Assembly: GCF_016863335.1 (NCBI RefSeq)
Contig: NZ_BOOR01000004.1
Span: 332,457 to 396,456 of the forward strand
Source: Planotetraspora thailandica
GTDB lineage: Bacteria; Actinomycetota; Actinomycetes; Streptosporangiales; Streptosporangiaceae
Direction: 5' to 3'
Length of the DNA: 64,000 nt
A program made the translations under genes and the position numbers. Under the pieces are notes generated by a model. It was not told the origin of the DNA. It saw only the letters and a program-made list of their open reading frames with translations, and did no database searches. Shown here in pieces: positions 8,300-17,055 of the stretch. The stretch's first letter is position 1; every line of letters starts with the position of its first letter.

Positions 8300-9199
8300 T
8301 CACTCCCCCAGGTCGGCCAGCACCTTCAGGGTCGCCTCGACCGAGCCGCGGCCTGCGGGCAGCAGCGGGAGCCGTACGCCGGGGGTGGGAATCCGGCCCT
8401 GCGCGTGCAGCACTCCCTTGATGACGGTGGGGTTGGGCTCGCGGAACGCGGCCGCCGACAGCCGGGCCAAGCCGTGCCCGAGCACACGGGCCCGCGCCAC
8501 GTCTCCGTCACGCCATGCGGCGGCGAGGCCGGCGAACCGCCCGGTGGCCAGGTGCGCGGAGGCGACGATGCCGCCCGCCGCGCCGAGCGCCAGCAGCGGG
8601 GACAGGAAGACGTCGTCTCCAGCCAGCACGGCGAAGCCGTCCGGGAGCTCGCCGAGCAGGTCCACGGTCTCCTGGTCGACGCCGCCCGCCGCGTACTTGA
8701 CCCCGGCGATCCCCGGCATACGGCCGAGCGTGTGCAGGGTGTCCGCGTCGAGAGCCTGCCCGGTGCGGTAGGGGATGTGGTAGACGATCAGCGGTATGGG
8801 GCTCGACGCCGCGAGCTGCCGGAAATGCGCGACGACGCCGGCCTGCGACGGGCGGGTGTAGTACGGCACGGGCACCAGGGCGTACGCCGCCTCGGGCCAC
8901 TGCGCGAGCTCGGAGAGGGCGGCGGCGCTGGCCCGGGTGTCGTTGGTGCCGGCGCCGATCGTGAGTGTGGCGCCGCGCTCCCGGCAGACCCGGACGCATG
9001 TCTCGACGACGATGCGCTTCTCGTCGCGGTCGAGCGTGGACGCCTCGGCGGTGGTACCGAGTGCGACGAGGCCGGTGGCACCGGCGTCGAGCACGGCCTG
9101 GGCGAGCTCTTCGAGGGCGTCTTCCGCCACGTCGCCGGCGGCGGTGAACGGCGTGACAAGCGGTACGTGGACCCCGTACGGGGATGTGTGGTGCGTCAT
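8300..9199 (-). CDS. DapA-like aldolase (dihydrodipicolinate synthase family)
   Basis: A 299-residue (beta/alpha)8 class I aldolase of the DHDPS/N-acetylneuraminate lyase family. The Schiff-base Lys is K168 (GVKYAAGG), with Y140 and R145 in YHIPYRTG. The pyruvate loop reads GTTAE at 48-52 instead of the usual GTTGE. The Arg in the YxxPxRTG motif is typical of true lysine-pathway DapA. However, the isolated setting beside a LysR gene, with no other lysine genes, suggests a catabolic or secondary paralogue. It could also be a 2-keto-3-deoxy-acid aldolase or dehydratase. Confidence 0.82.
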   Translation of the reverse strand: MTHHTSPYGVHVPLVTPFTAAGDVAEDALEELAQAVLDAGATGLVALGTTAEASTLDRDEKRIVVETCVRVCRERGATLTIGAGTNDTRASAAALSELAQWPEAAYALVPVPYYTRPSQAGVVAHFRQLAASSPIPLIVYHIPYRTGQALDADTLHTLGRMPGIAGVKYAAGGVDQETVDLLGELPDGFAVLAGDDVFLSPLLALGAAGGIVASAHLATGRFAGLAAAWRDGDVARARVLGHGLARLSAAAFREPNPTVIKGVLHAQGRIPTPGVRLPLLPAGRGSVEATLKVLADLGE

Positions 9200-9271
9200 G
9201 GGAACGAGGGTGGCCCCGGGCCATCGTGCAGGTCCAGTTCGCTTTTCTCAACAGAAGCGTAAGCTCAGCTG

Positions 9272-10174
9272 ATGCTCGACGTCCGACGCCTGCGCCTGCT
9301 GCGGGAACTCTCGCTGCGCGGCACCATCGCCGCCGTCGCCGAAGCCCTGGCCTTCACCCCTTCGGCGGTCTCCCAGCAACTCAGCGTCCTCGAACGCGAG
9401 GCGGGGGTTCCCCTGCTGGAACGGACCGGGCGGCGGGTCACGCTCACCCCCGCGGGGCGCAACCTGGTCCGTCACGCCGAAGCGGTCCTGGAGCGTCTGG
9501 AGCAGGCCGCCGCCGAACTCGTCGACGCACGGCACGGCCTCGCGGGGCCGCTGCGGATCGGCACCTTCCCGACTGCGACCCGGGCGATCGTCCCCGCCGC
9601 CCTGACCGTGCTGGCGCGCCGTCACCCCGGCCTGGAGCCCATGGTTTCGGAAATCGATCCGGCGGGCGTCGCGGACGCCCTGCGGGCGGGCGAGCTCGAT
9701 GTCGCGCTGATCCACGAATACGACTTCGTGCCGCTCCCCGCCGAGCCGGGCCTGGCGGCCGAGCCGCTGTGCAGCGAGCAGATGTACCTCGCCTCGCCCG
9801 GCACCCCTTCAGGTGGGGAAGAGACGAACATCGCACGCTGGAAGGACGCGCCCTGGATCACGGCGACCCCGGGAACGCTCTGTCACGCGATGACCGTCCG
9901 GGCGTGCGAGGCGGCTGGCTTCACCCCACGCGTCCGGCACCAGGTGGACGAGTTCGCCACGGTGCTGGCCCTGGTGGCGGCCGGGCAGGGTGTGGCCATG
10001 GTGCCGCATCTGGGCCTGGCGGACCTGCCGCCCGCGGTGACGCTGACCCGGCTCCCCATCCGCAGAAGAACCAAGATCGCCTACCGTGGCGGCGCGGGCG
10101 GGCATCCGGCCGTCGCCGCGATCGCCGAGGCGCTGCGCGCCGCCGTCCCCGACGGGCTGGGCGAGGGGCGCTGA
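9272..10174 (+). CDS. LysR-family transcriptional regulator (DapA-linked)
   Basis: A 300-residue LTTR. The winged HTH begins at the N-terminus (MLDVRRLRLLRELSLRGTIA) with recognition segment TPSAVSQQLSVLEREAGVPL. The PBP2-like effector domain starts near residue 90 (GPLRIGTFPTATRAIVPAAL). It is divergent from the DapA-like aldolase with 72 bp between starts, so it very likely regulates it. The effector may be the aldolase substrate or product. Confidence 0.9.
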   Translation: MLDVRRLRLLRELSLRGTIAAVAEALAFTPSAVSQQLSVLEREAGVPLLERTGRRVTLTPAGRNLVRHAEAVLERLEQAAAELVDARHGLAGPLRIGTFPTATRAIVPAALTVLARRHPGLEPMVSEIDPAGVADALRAGELDVALIHEYDFVPLPAEPGLAAEPLCSEQMYLASPGTPSGGEETNIARWKDAPWITATPGTLCHAMTVRACEAAGFTPRVRHQVDEFATVLALVAAGQGVAMVPHLGLADLPPAVTLTRLPIRRRTKIAYRGGAGGHPAVAAIAEALRAAVPDGLGEGR

Positions 10175-10211
10175 GTTGCGTTCGGGAGAGCACCCGCGCT
10201 AGGAACGGGGC

Positions 10212-10733
10212 ATGCTCACTGGAGATCGTGTGCGGCTTCGCGCCATCGAACCGTCGGACGCCGAGTTCCTGTGGCGCTGGCACAACGACCCCGAGGTGAT
10301 GCGGTGGATGGACGACCCCTATCCCCCGTCGCTCGCCCGCATCGCCAAGGACATCGGGGAGCGCGATGCCGGCACGTACGACAACCTGGTCCTGATGATC
10401 GAGACGCTCGCCGAGCGCACGATCGGCGTCGTCGCCCTGAGGGGCGCGCAACCCGAGACCGGCGCCGCCGAGCTGGACATCTACCTCGGTGAGCGGGACA
10501 CCTGGGGTCAGGGCTACGCGACCGACGCCATGCGCGTGATCTGCCGCTACGGCTTCGAGAAGATGCGCCTGCACCGGATCTCACTGACCGCCGTCGCGGA
10601 GAACGCCGCGGCCCGCCACGTTTACCAGAAGGTCGGATTCGTCGAGGAGGGACGCCTGCGAGAGGCGTTCCGGCGCGACGGCAAGTGGCACGACATGATC
10701 CTCATGGGACTGCTGGAGGGCGAGCTGCGCTGA
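10212..10733 (+). CDS. GNAT N-acetyltransferase (RimJ/RimL type)
   Basis: A 173-residue GNAT fold enzyme that transfers acetyl from acetyl-CoA to an amine. The acetyl-CoA site is GERDTWGQGYATDAM, and the C-terminal N-A-A-A-R-H-V-Y-Q-K-V-G-F motif is that of RimJ/RimL and spermidine acetyltransferases. The start ATG 10212 has AGGAACGGGG upstream. It follows the LysR gene by 37 bp and ends 17 bp from the convergent SDR. The acceptor is unknown. Confidence 0.87.
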   Translation: MLTGDRVRLRAIEPSDAEFLWRWHNDPEVMRWMDDPYPPSLARIAKDIGERDAGTYDNLVLMIETLAERTIGVVALRGAQPETGAAELDIYLGERDTWGQGYATDAMRVICRYGFEKMRLHRISLTAVAENAAARHVYQKVGFVEEGRLREAFRRDGKWHDMILMGLLEGELR

Positions 10734-10750
10734 GCCTCAAACCGTGGGCC

Positions 10751-11530
10751 TCAGGCCGTGGGCTTGGTGCCCCCGTCGATGACGTACTCGGCGCCGGTGA
10801 CCCATTCGGCGCGGTCGGAGACCAGGAAGGCGACCAGCTCCGCCACCTCCTCGGGACGGCCGGTCCGGCCCAGCGGAATGCCGCCGAGCGCCGCCATGAT
10901 GGCCTGCCGGGCTCCGTCCCGGTCGGTGCCCATGGCCGCGGCGGTTTCGTCGATCAGATGCTCGGCTCCCCTCGTCTCGATGAAACCCGGCAGCACCCGG
11001 TTGACCCGCACACCGTACGGAGCCGTCTCCGCCGCCAAGCCCTTGCTGTAATTGCTCAGCGCCGCCTTCGCCGCGGAGTACGGCATCGGCGCGCTCCTGG
11101 GCAAAGGGCCGGCGATCGAGGTCACGTGCACCACCGCTCCCCCGCCCTGCTCGGCCATGAGCGGCACGAGCCGGCGGTCCAACCGCATCGGAGCGAGCAG
11201 GTTCAGTGCGAGCGCCTGCTCCCAGTCGCTTTCGCTGAAGGAGGTCACCGGGCCTGCCGTCGCATCCGTCCCGCCGGCGTTGTGGACCACGATGTCGATT
11301 CCGCCCAGCGTGTCCAGCACCGCCTCCGCCACCGTGCCGGCCCCCTCCCGGGTGTCCAGGTCCGCCGCGACGAACCGTTCGACATGGTCGGGAACGCCTG
11401 CCGGCGGCAGCGTGCGGGCCGTGATGACGACGCGTGCTCCGGCGGCGGCCAGCCGTACGGCGATCGCCTCGCCGATGCCCTTGGTTCCCCCGGTGACCAG
11501 CGCCTTCTTGCCCTTCAGGTTCTCGTCCAC
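10751..11530 (-). CDS. Short-chain dehydrogenase/reductase (MerR-linked)
   Basis: A 259-residue classical SDR. The cofactor loop TGGTKGIG follows KKALV near the N-terminus, HNAG is the NNAG equivalent, the catalytic Ser is in HVTSIAG and the YxxxK is YSAAK. The C-terminus (GAEYVIDGGTKPTA) is the standard substrate-loop end. I place the start at GTG 11530 because GGAGG lies 4 nt upstream; longer in-frame extension crosses the dyad promoter. It is divergent from a MerR gene and probably controlled by it. Confidence 0.87.
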   Translation of the reverse strand: MDENLKGKKALVTGGTKGIGEAIAVRLAAAGARVVITARTLPPAGVPDHVERFVAADLDTREGAGTVAEAVLDTLGGIDIVVHNAGGTDATAGPVTSFSESDWEQALALNLLAPMRLDRRLVPLMAEQGGGAVVHVTSIAGPLPRSAPMPYSAAKAALSNYSKGLAAETAPYGVRVNRVLPGFIETRGAEHLIDETAAAMGTDRDGARQAIMAALGGIPLGRTGRPEEVAELVAFLVSDRAEWVTGAEYVIDGGTKPTA

Positions 11531-11580
11531 GATTCCTCCACTCACTTCGTGATCCCGCGACGTGCGCGGCCGTCGGGAGG

Positions 11581-11615
11581 AGGCTTGACCTTGCCGCTGG
11601 GGGAAGGTCAAGCCT
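11581..11615. promoter_or_regulatory. MerR-type dyad promoter, 12-bp perfect arms
   Basis: AGGCTTGACCTT (11581-11592) and AAGGTCAAGCCT (11604-11615) are exact inverted copies separated by 11 nt. Each arm contains TTGACC, a -35 hexamer, so the element is symmetric and could fire in both directions, toward the SDR (11530) and the MerR gene (11688). MerR proteins act on such dyads lying between promoter elements. Confidence 0.7.
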
Positions 11616-11687
11616 CGGTGGGTGAGCGGGCCGGGCGTATCGTCGGATGGCACCCCGGCCACCCCGCACGGCGACCGAGGAGAGGGA

Positions 11688-12503
11688 ATGACGGCGCAGC
11701 TGACCATCGGCGAGTTCTCCGTAATGTCCCAGCTGAGCAAGAAGGCGCTGCGGCACTACCACGAGCTCGGGCTGCTGGAGCCCGCCCATGTCGACGCCTT
11801 CAACGGCTACCGGCTCTACGACACGAGCCAGCTGCGGACGGCCCAGATCATCAGGCGCTTTCGTGCGCTGGGGGTGTCGGTGCCGGACATCAGGGCGATT
11901 ATGGCCACCGACGACGTCGACCGGCGCAACCAGATCATCGGCGCACACCTGCGGCGCATGGAGGAGCAGCTGAGCGAGACGCGGGAGGCCGTCGGAGCCC
12001 TGCGCGAACTGCTCGAACCCGGCGGCCGCCCCGTCGACGTCGAGTTCCGTTCGGTCTCGGCGACGCGGGTGTGGGCGATCACCGAGACCGTGGCGATCCC
12101 CGCGTTCGGTGACTGGTACCGCGAGGCGATGCGCGAAATCCGGTCCGCGCTCAGCGCGGGCCACGGCACGACCTCGGGACCGCCCGGCGGCCTGTACGCG
12201 CCTGAGCTGTTCGGCGACGAGATCGGCGAGGCGACCGTCTTCATCCCGAGTTCGGCGACGTCAGGAGCGACGGGCCGGGTGCGTGTCGTCGAGATTCCGC
12301 CGGCCGAGCTCGCGGTCGCCGTGCATCACGGCAGCCATGCCGACGTCGACCGCACGTACGGAGCGCTCGGCGGTTATGTGGCCGAGCGGTTGCTCGGCGT
12401 CGAGGGGCCCATCCGGGAGAACTATCTGGTCACCGGCGACGGTCCGTTCGCCGAGCAGTCGACCGAGATCTGCTGGCCGATCTTCCGTACGGCCACGCGT
12501 TGA
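11688..12503 (+). CDS. MerR-family regulator with GyrI-like effector domain
   Basis: A 271-residue BmrR/TipA-like activator. The MerR HTH covers residues 1-70 (LTIGEFSVMSQLSKKALRHY, then FNGYRLYDTSQL), followed by a coiled-coil linker (RRMEEQLSETREAVGALREL) and a GyrI-like small-molecule domain from about residue 110 to the end (AVHHGSHADVDRTYGALGGY). AGGAGAGGGA precedes ATG 11688. It probably senses a hydrophobic drug and activates through the dyads at 11581-11615 and perhaps 12508-12532. Confidence 0.9.
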   Translation: MTAQLTIGEFSVMSQLSKKALRHYHELGLLEPAHVDAFNGYRLYDTSQLRTAQIIRRFRALGVSVPDIRAIMATDDVDRRNQIIGAHLRRMEEQLSETREAVGALRELLEPGGRPVDVEFRSVSATRVWAITETVAIPAFGDWYREAMREIRSALSAGHGTTSGPPGGLYAPELFGDEIGEATVFIPSSATSGATGRVRVVEIPPAELAVAVHHGSHADVDRTYGALGGYVAERLLGVEGPIRENYLVTGDGPFAEQSTEICWPIFRTATR

Positions 12504-12507
12504 CGGA

Positions 12508-12538
12508 TTGACGTTCCCCTTAGGGGAGGGTTCATCGT
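12508..12538 (+). promoter_or_regulatory. MerR-type promoter for SnoaL-like gene
   Basis: TTGACG (12508-12513) is followed by the palindrome TCCCCT-T-AGGGGA (12515-12527), placed as MerR dyads are, just downstream of the -35. The SnoaL-like gene starts at 12574. The dyad resembles the one at 63687-63701 upstream of another MerR gene. Confidence 0.5.
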
Positions 12539-12573
12539 CGTGCTCTCGTCAGTCGACAAGAACGGAGACGACC

Positions 12574-12954
12574 GTGAACACCACGACCCGCACAGAGATG
12601 CCCACGCCTGTCGCCCGCTATTTCACCGGCATGAACGCGCTGGACGGCGACGCGATGGCCGCGGCGTTCGCTGAGGACGGCATGGTCAACGACATTCGGC
12701 GCGAATTCCTGGGGCGGGACGCGATCAGGCGCTGGGCCGAAGAGGAGAGCGTCGCCGCCAAGGTCGTCGTGACGCGGTTCGTGCAGGCGAGGGCGCACCA
12801 CGGCGACTGGATCGCCGACGTCGAGGTCGACGGCGAGTACGACAAGACCGGCCTGCCGGACCCGCTCGTGCTCACCTTCTACTTTTCGCTCGACGGCGAC
12901 GAGGTCTCCCGGCTGATCATCATCGGCAACCGGCCCGACGAGCCCGAGTCCTGA
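12574..12954 (+). CDS. SnoaL-like / NTF2-fold protein
   Basis: A 126-residue cone-shaped alpha+beta barrel of the SnoaL/NTF2-like superfamily. It has an opening helix (VARYFTGMNALDGDAMAAAF), the FLGRDAIRRWAEE helix and C-terminal strands (VLTFYFSLDGDEVSRLIII). Members are cyclases, isomerases or binding proteins. The GTG start at 12574 has GGAGAC upstream; ATG 12598 is an alternative. Its last 76 bp overlap the 3' end of the convergent MFS gene. It is likely under MerR control. The ligand is unknown. Confidence 0.78.
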   Translation: MNTTTRTEMPTPVARYFTGMNALDGDAMAAAFAEDGMVNDIRREFLGRDAIRRWAEEESVAAKVVVTRFVQARAHHGDWIADVEVDGEYDKTGLPDPLVLTFYFSLDGDEVSRLIIIGNRPDEPES

Positions 12955-14168
12955 ATCGGTCGTCGCCACGGGAGGAACACGGGCGTCGCGAGGATCAGCA
13001 CGCCGGCGACCGCGATGGCCGCGCGGGCGCCGGCGATCGCGGCCAGCACCCCCCACAGAGCCGTGGCGGCGGCGGTGGCCGTACGCGAGGTGATGGTCCA
13101 GGCGGTCAGCACCCGCGCGACCTTGCCGTCGTCGACGTGTTCGAGACGGTAGGTCACGTAGACGAGGTTGAAGACACCCATGCAGGTGATCAGCCCGAGC
13201 TCGAGGCCCATGATCAGCAGCAGGCCGCCCGGGCCGTGGCCCACCAGCGCGAGACCGATCAGCCAGGGAACGCGCGCCGCGCCGAAGACCAGCATGACGC
13301 CGCGCCGCCCGAAACGGTCCACGAGCCTCCGGGACAGGCGGGCGCCCACGATGCCGCCGACGCAGGGGACGCCGAATGCGAGCCCGTACTGCAACGGCGT
13401 GAAGGCGAGCTCGTGGAGCATCAGATAGGCCAGCGGCGGAGCGGTGGCCATGATGAGCGCCGAGACGAGCACGGTGTTGGCGAACAGGAGGCGCAGCCCG
13501 CGGTGCGCGGCGATCGTACGCCAGCCTTCGGCGATCTCGGCCAGACGTCGCGTGCCCCCGATCCGGGTGGGTGGAGCCGCCTCGGGCGCCGAGATCGCAC
13601 GGATGCCCAGCGCGGACAACAGATAACTGATCGCGTTGAGGACGACGGTGACGACAGGGCCGAAGACCCCGATGAGGGCTCCGCCCGCCGGGGGGCCGAT
13701 CGCCGTCGAGATCCAGCTGACGGTCTCGAACCGGCCGCCGGCCTCCATCAGATGCCGCCGCGGGACGAGGGCTTTGAGATGTGCCCCGCTTGCGGCGGTG
13801 AAGACGATGTCGGCCAGGGCGACCACCACGGCCACGACGAGCAGGTGCAGGTAGCTGAGCGCCCCCATGGCGTACGCGACCGGCACGGTCAGCAGCACGG
13901 CGAAACGTACGAGGTCCGCCCGGATCATCAGCCGTCGTTTGTGGCGGAACTCCATCCACGGCCCCAGCGGCACGGCGAGCAGCGCGCCGACCGCTCCGCT
14001 GGCCGCCGAGATCAGAGACACCTGCCCGGGCCCGACGTGGAGGGCCAGGATGGCGATCAGGGGGAAGGCGTCCAGGGCGAGCCACGTGCCCAGCGCGCTG
14101 ACGGTGTAGGCCCCCCACAACCATGCGAAGTCTCGCCCCAGGCGTGCCACTCGTCCCCCGTCCGACAA
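12879..14168 (-). CDS. MFS transporter (MFS_3 / macrolide-efflux-like)
   Basis: A 429-residue, roughly 12-helix permease related to the enterobactin/macrolide exporter branch (MFS_3). The N-terminus DFAWLWGAYTVSALGTWLAL is characteristic, the loop 2-3 motif is degenerate (LGPWMEFRHKRRLM), and the second-half motif is SRRLVDRFGRRGVML. It probably exports a natural product or drug. The hydrophilic C-terminal tail of about 25 residues lies in the segment overlapping the convergent SnoaL-like gene. Confidence 0.85.
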   Translation of the reverse strand: MSDGGRVARLGRDFAWLWGAYTVSALGTWLALDAFPLIAILALHVGPGQVSLISAASGAVGALLAVPLGPWMEFRHKRRLMIRADLVRFAVLLTVPVAYAMGALSYLHLLVVAVVVALADIVFTAASGAHLKALVPRRHLMEAGGRFETVSWISTAIGPPAGGALIGVFGPVVTVVLNAISYLLSALGIRAISAPEAAPPTRIGGTRRLAEIAEGWRTIAAHRGLRLLFANTVLVSALIMATAPPLAYLMLHELAFTPLQYGLAFGVPCVGGIVGARLSRRLVDRFGRRGVMLVFGAARVPWLIGLALVGHGPGGLLLIMGLELGLITCMGVFNLVYVTYRLEHVDDGKVARVLTAWTITSRTATAAATALWGVLAAIAGARAAIAVAGVLILATPVFLPWRRPIQDSGSSGRLPMMISRETSSPSSEK

Positions 14169-14345
14169 CCGTTCGCTGTAGGACGCAGATCAAACACCTC
14201 CGAGTGAGCAGCGCACAAACAACCGACGGGACACGTCACACAACGAGCGGTTGTACCGAGATTTTCAGTGGCGCACAGATTGACGCTGAGCCAGGATGCG
14301 GCTCACCCTGCTGGCGAGCTGGGCAGCGACCCCGCCGGGCTGAAA

Positions 14346-14945
14346 TCACCGGCTCCGACTGCCTGATAGGTGGTCCAGCAGCATGTCCAGTGGCCGCGGC
14401 ACACGATCGAGATCGAGTGCCGCGACGAGCGGAGCAGCGTAGCGGATCTTGCGGCCACTGCCTGCTCCCATGAACCGGCGCAACTGGTCATGAGTGGTGC
14501 CCCCGCGCCATGCGGGTTGCTTTTGGAGCGTGCGAAACGAACGGAGCTCGCCCTCGGCATCGACGACCCGCTCAACCGTGGCGGTGCCGAGGGCGCGGAT
14601 CAGCTCATCTTCCAGGTCGGCGACGCACACGAAGAATCCGAGCGCCTCCAGATCGTTTCGGCGGAGATCGGATCCGAGGCCGGCGCGCTCGAGACCCCTC
14701 AGGAAGTCGTCTTCCTCCCCGACGTCGTACAGGCCGGCCAGCCGGAGATTGCGACCGGGAGGGCCGAACCTGCCGGCATACGTCCCGATGTTCGTGGCAC
14801 CGCCCATGGCCTCAAGGGAGATGCCTTCGGCCGCCAGGTTCCGGCCACGGCGCCCGGCCAGCGCTTCGATGGCCGACTTGTCACTGGCCCCCTCGACCAG
14901 GACGACGGTTCGCGTGTCGATCACGAGCCCAGCCTGGCACCGCAC
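14346..14945 (-). CDS. Stand-alone TOPRIM-domain protein
   Basis: A 199-residue protein built around a TOPRIM fold as found in OLD nucleases and DnaG. VVLVEGASDKSAIEALAG supplies the first-strand Glu, and LYDVGEEDDFLRGL supplies the acidic D-x-x-E-E cluster. The remaining half (ADLEDELIRALG, RRFMGAGSGRKIRYA) matches the C-terminal part of OLD-type TOPRIM proteins but lacks the ATPase. It may be a metal-dependent nuclease or nucleotidyl-transferase module. Start is GTG 14945; GTG 14924 is also possible. Neighbours give no functional hint. Confidence 0.72.
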   Translation of the reverse strand: MRCQAGLVIDTRTVVLVEGASDKSAIEALAGRRGRNLAAEGISLEAMGGATNIGTYAGRFGPPGRNLRLAGLYDVGEEDDFLRGLERAGLGSDLRRNDLEALGFFVCVADLEDELIRALGTATVERVVDAEGELRSFRTLQKQPAWRGGTTHDQLRRFMGAGSGRKIRYAAPLVAALDLDRVPRPLDMLLDHLSGSRSR

Positions 14946-14982
14946 CTGAAAAGGTTCATCCCCTTTATCTCCGACCGCCGTC

Positions 14983-15939
14983 CTAGGGATGTGCCTCGCG
15001 CGTCAGGGGCGGCTGGACCCATTTCGGTGTCCAGGTCTCCGCGTCGCCACGGCCCCGCCGTACGGATCCGAGGTGGGTGCGGAACGCGGTGAGTGCGGGG
15101 TGCGGATTGTCCCGGTGCCAGATCAGCGAGTGCGGATAGACCGGTGTCGGGCTGTGCAGGGAGACGCGCCGCAGGTCGTAGTGGCCGGGCCAGACGAAGC
15201 CGGTCTGGTCGCCGACGAAGGTGGCCACAGCCGGGGATTCGGCGATCGCGTCGAGCAGCGGTTCGGTGCCGAAGTTGGGACCGATCGCGTCGATGGTGAG
15301 CCCGAACTCGGCGGCGAGGTCGTCGTAGTACGCGGCCCACTCGGTGCCGGGGGCCATGCCGGGCATCCAGATTCTGTGCCCGGCGAGGTGGGCGGGTGCG
15401 ACCGCGCGGACGGCGGCGAACTCGTGGGCCGGTCCGACGAGGAGCTGGATGGGCTCGTCGAGCACCCGAACGGCCTCGATGCCGTCGGGGAGTTGCCGCC
15501 CGGGCATGGTGACGGCCCGGAAGGATGCGTCGATCGTCCCGCTGACGACGGCGTCGACGGCCGCGTCGGCGTCGTAGAGGGTCACGACGTCGAGCTCGAT
15601 CTCGGGATACGCGCGGTGGAAGCCGCGCAGCAGAGCCGCGGGCGCGAGCCGCCGGCCGATCACGTCGACGCGAAATGCGCGGCGGCCGGGCCGTACGGAG
15701 GCGGCCGCCCGCTCTTCCGCCCGGAGCAGGTCGAAGGCGTGCGGCAGGAACGCCTGCCCGTCGATGGTGAGCTGGGCTCCGCGCGTGGTGCGGGTGAACA
15801 GCCGCACACCGAGGTCCTTCTCCAGCGCGGCGATGCGCTTGGAGACGGCCTGCTGGGTGATCGACAGGTCGGCGGCGGCCTGCTGGAACTGTTCCGCCTC
15901 CGCGACGGCGACGAAGGTGCGCACGGCATCGAGGTCCAC
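14983..15939 (-). CDS. LysR-family transcriptional regulator
   Basis: A 318-residue LTTR. MDLDAVRTFVAVAEAEQFQQ begins the HTH, with recognition segment SITQQAVSKRIAALEKDLGV and effector domain from about residue 90 (FRVDVIGRRLAPAALLRGF). It lies 29 bp downstream of the esterase gene on the same strand, so the two may be co-transcribed. The effector is unknown. Confidence 0.9.
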   Translation of the reverse strand: MDLDAVRTFVAVAEAEQFQQAAADLSITQQAVSKRIAALEKDLGVRLFTRTTRGAQLTIDGQAFLPHAFDLLRAEERAAASVRPGRRAFRVDVIGRRLAPAALLRGFHRAYPEIELDVVTLYDADAAVDAVVSGTIDASFRAVTMPGRQLPDGIEAVRVLDEPIQLLVGPAHEFAAVRAVAPAHLAGHRIWMPGMAPGTEWAAYYDDLAAEFGLTIDAIGPNFGTEPLLDAIAESPAVATFVGDQTGFVWPGHYDLRRVSLHSPTPVYPHSLIWHRDNPHPALTAFRTHLGSVRRGRGDAETWTPKWVQPPLTREAHP

Positions 15940-15968
15940 GCACGCACCCTATTGGTCGCCGCTGCCTC

Positions 15969-16979
15969 TCATTCCTGCGGAAGGACTCCGTACCGGCGCA
16001 GGGTCGTCTCGTCCCGACGAGCCGCTTCGGCCAGTTCCGGCTCGAGCATCGCGCGCAGGGCCACCGAAGCGCTGACGCCGAAGGCGTCGAGCTTGGGCGG
16101 GGCTCCCTGCCGGCCACCGGCGGCCCAGTCCCGCCACGCGGCTTCCAGCTCACGATCAGCCGCGGTGCGGTCCTCGCCCGCGGCTCTGCGCTGGGCCGCG
16201 CCGATGAACGCCAACGCGGCACGTTGGGCGGCGACCGCCTCGGGCCCGAGGTGATCGGCGTCGTAGACGAGGTGGTACTCGTGGCCGATGTCGAGATCCC
16301 AGAGCGTCCGATGGAGTTGCTCGGTGCCGTCGTGCATGGCGAACGTGTCATGGTCGCCGCAGCGGAGGAAGATCGGCAAACCGCCGGCCCGGATCGCGTC
16401 GGCGTTGTTCCGCAGCCGGTGGAGGACGCTGTTGGCCGCGAACCCGCCGCCTTCGCCGGCCATCTCGCTGCCCAGTTGAGCGAGCACATCGAGGGTGTTG
16501 CGCGGTCGCAGGTCCTCCGGGGCCGACGCGGGCAGCAACGCGGGAGCGACCGCCGCGACCGCGAGCCATCGCGCCGGCTCCGCGAAGGCGATTTTCAGGG
16601 CGCCGTAGCCGCCCATCGAGGCGCCCATCAGTGAGATGCGGGCCGGGTCGGCGCCGTACTCCTTCTCCAGCAGGCGGGGGAAGGCCGTGGCGATCAGGCT
16701 CTCCCAGGCGTTGCCGGGCCGGTCGATGTAGAACCCCCCGGTCGTGGGGGTGGATGCCCCGGCGATCAGGCAGGGAGGGAGCGATCCGTCGTTCCACATG
16801 CCTTCGACGATCGGCTGCATCATGGCGAGGAACTCGCTGGAGGAGTTCGCGCCGTGCAGCACCACGATGAGCGGCAACGTCTCGTCGCCCGTCCACCCGT
16901 CCGGGGTGAGAACGACATAGGGAATCTCTCCGTCTACCAGCGGGTCCCGGAAAACGTTGCGGATGAGGCGGCTGTTCAT
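15969..16979 (-). CDS. Alpha/beta-hydrolase esterase (esterase D-like)
   Basis: A 336-residue serine hydrolase. LPLIVVLHGANSSSEF carries the oxyanion HG motif, the nucleophile elbow is GASMGGYGALK, the acid is in CGDHDTF, and the His is in YDADHLGP. This layout matches the esterase D / putative tributyrin-esterase family, with an added C-terminal helical stretch of about 80 residues (AAGEDRTAADRELEAAWRDW onward). No signal peptide, so it is cytosolic. The substrate is unknown. Confidence 0.83.
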   Translation of the reverse strand: MNSRLIRNVFRDPLVDGEIPYVVLTPDGWTGDETLPLIVVLHGANSSSEFLAMMQPIVEGMWNDGSLPPCLIAGASTPTTGGFYIDRPGNAWESLIATAFPRLLEKEYGADPARISLMGASMGGYGALKIAFAEPARWLAVAAVAPALLPASAPEDLRPRNTLDVLAQLGSEMAGEGGGFAANSVLHRLRNNADAIRAGGLPIFLRCGDHDTFAMHDGTEQLHRTLWDLDIGHEYHLVYDADHLGPEAVAAQRAALAFIGAAQRRAAGEDRTAADRELEAAWRDWAAGGRQGAPPKLDAFGVSASVALRAMLEPELAEAARRDETTLRRYGVLPQE

Positions 16980-17055
16980 GGCCGCTACTCTCGCACTGAC
17001 ACGAGCGGCGAAACCACCACATTAACCCCGGCACGGCAGCTGCCCGGCTGATCGT

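Noticed and set aside
8405..9262. Open frame of 285 codons on the + strand opposite the DapA-like gene
   Set aside because: Antisense shadow with no motif; the reverse-strand gene has intact Lys168, Tyr140 and Arg145.
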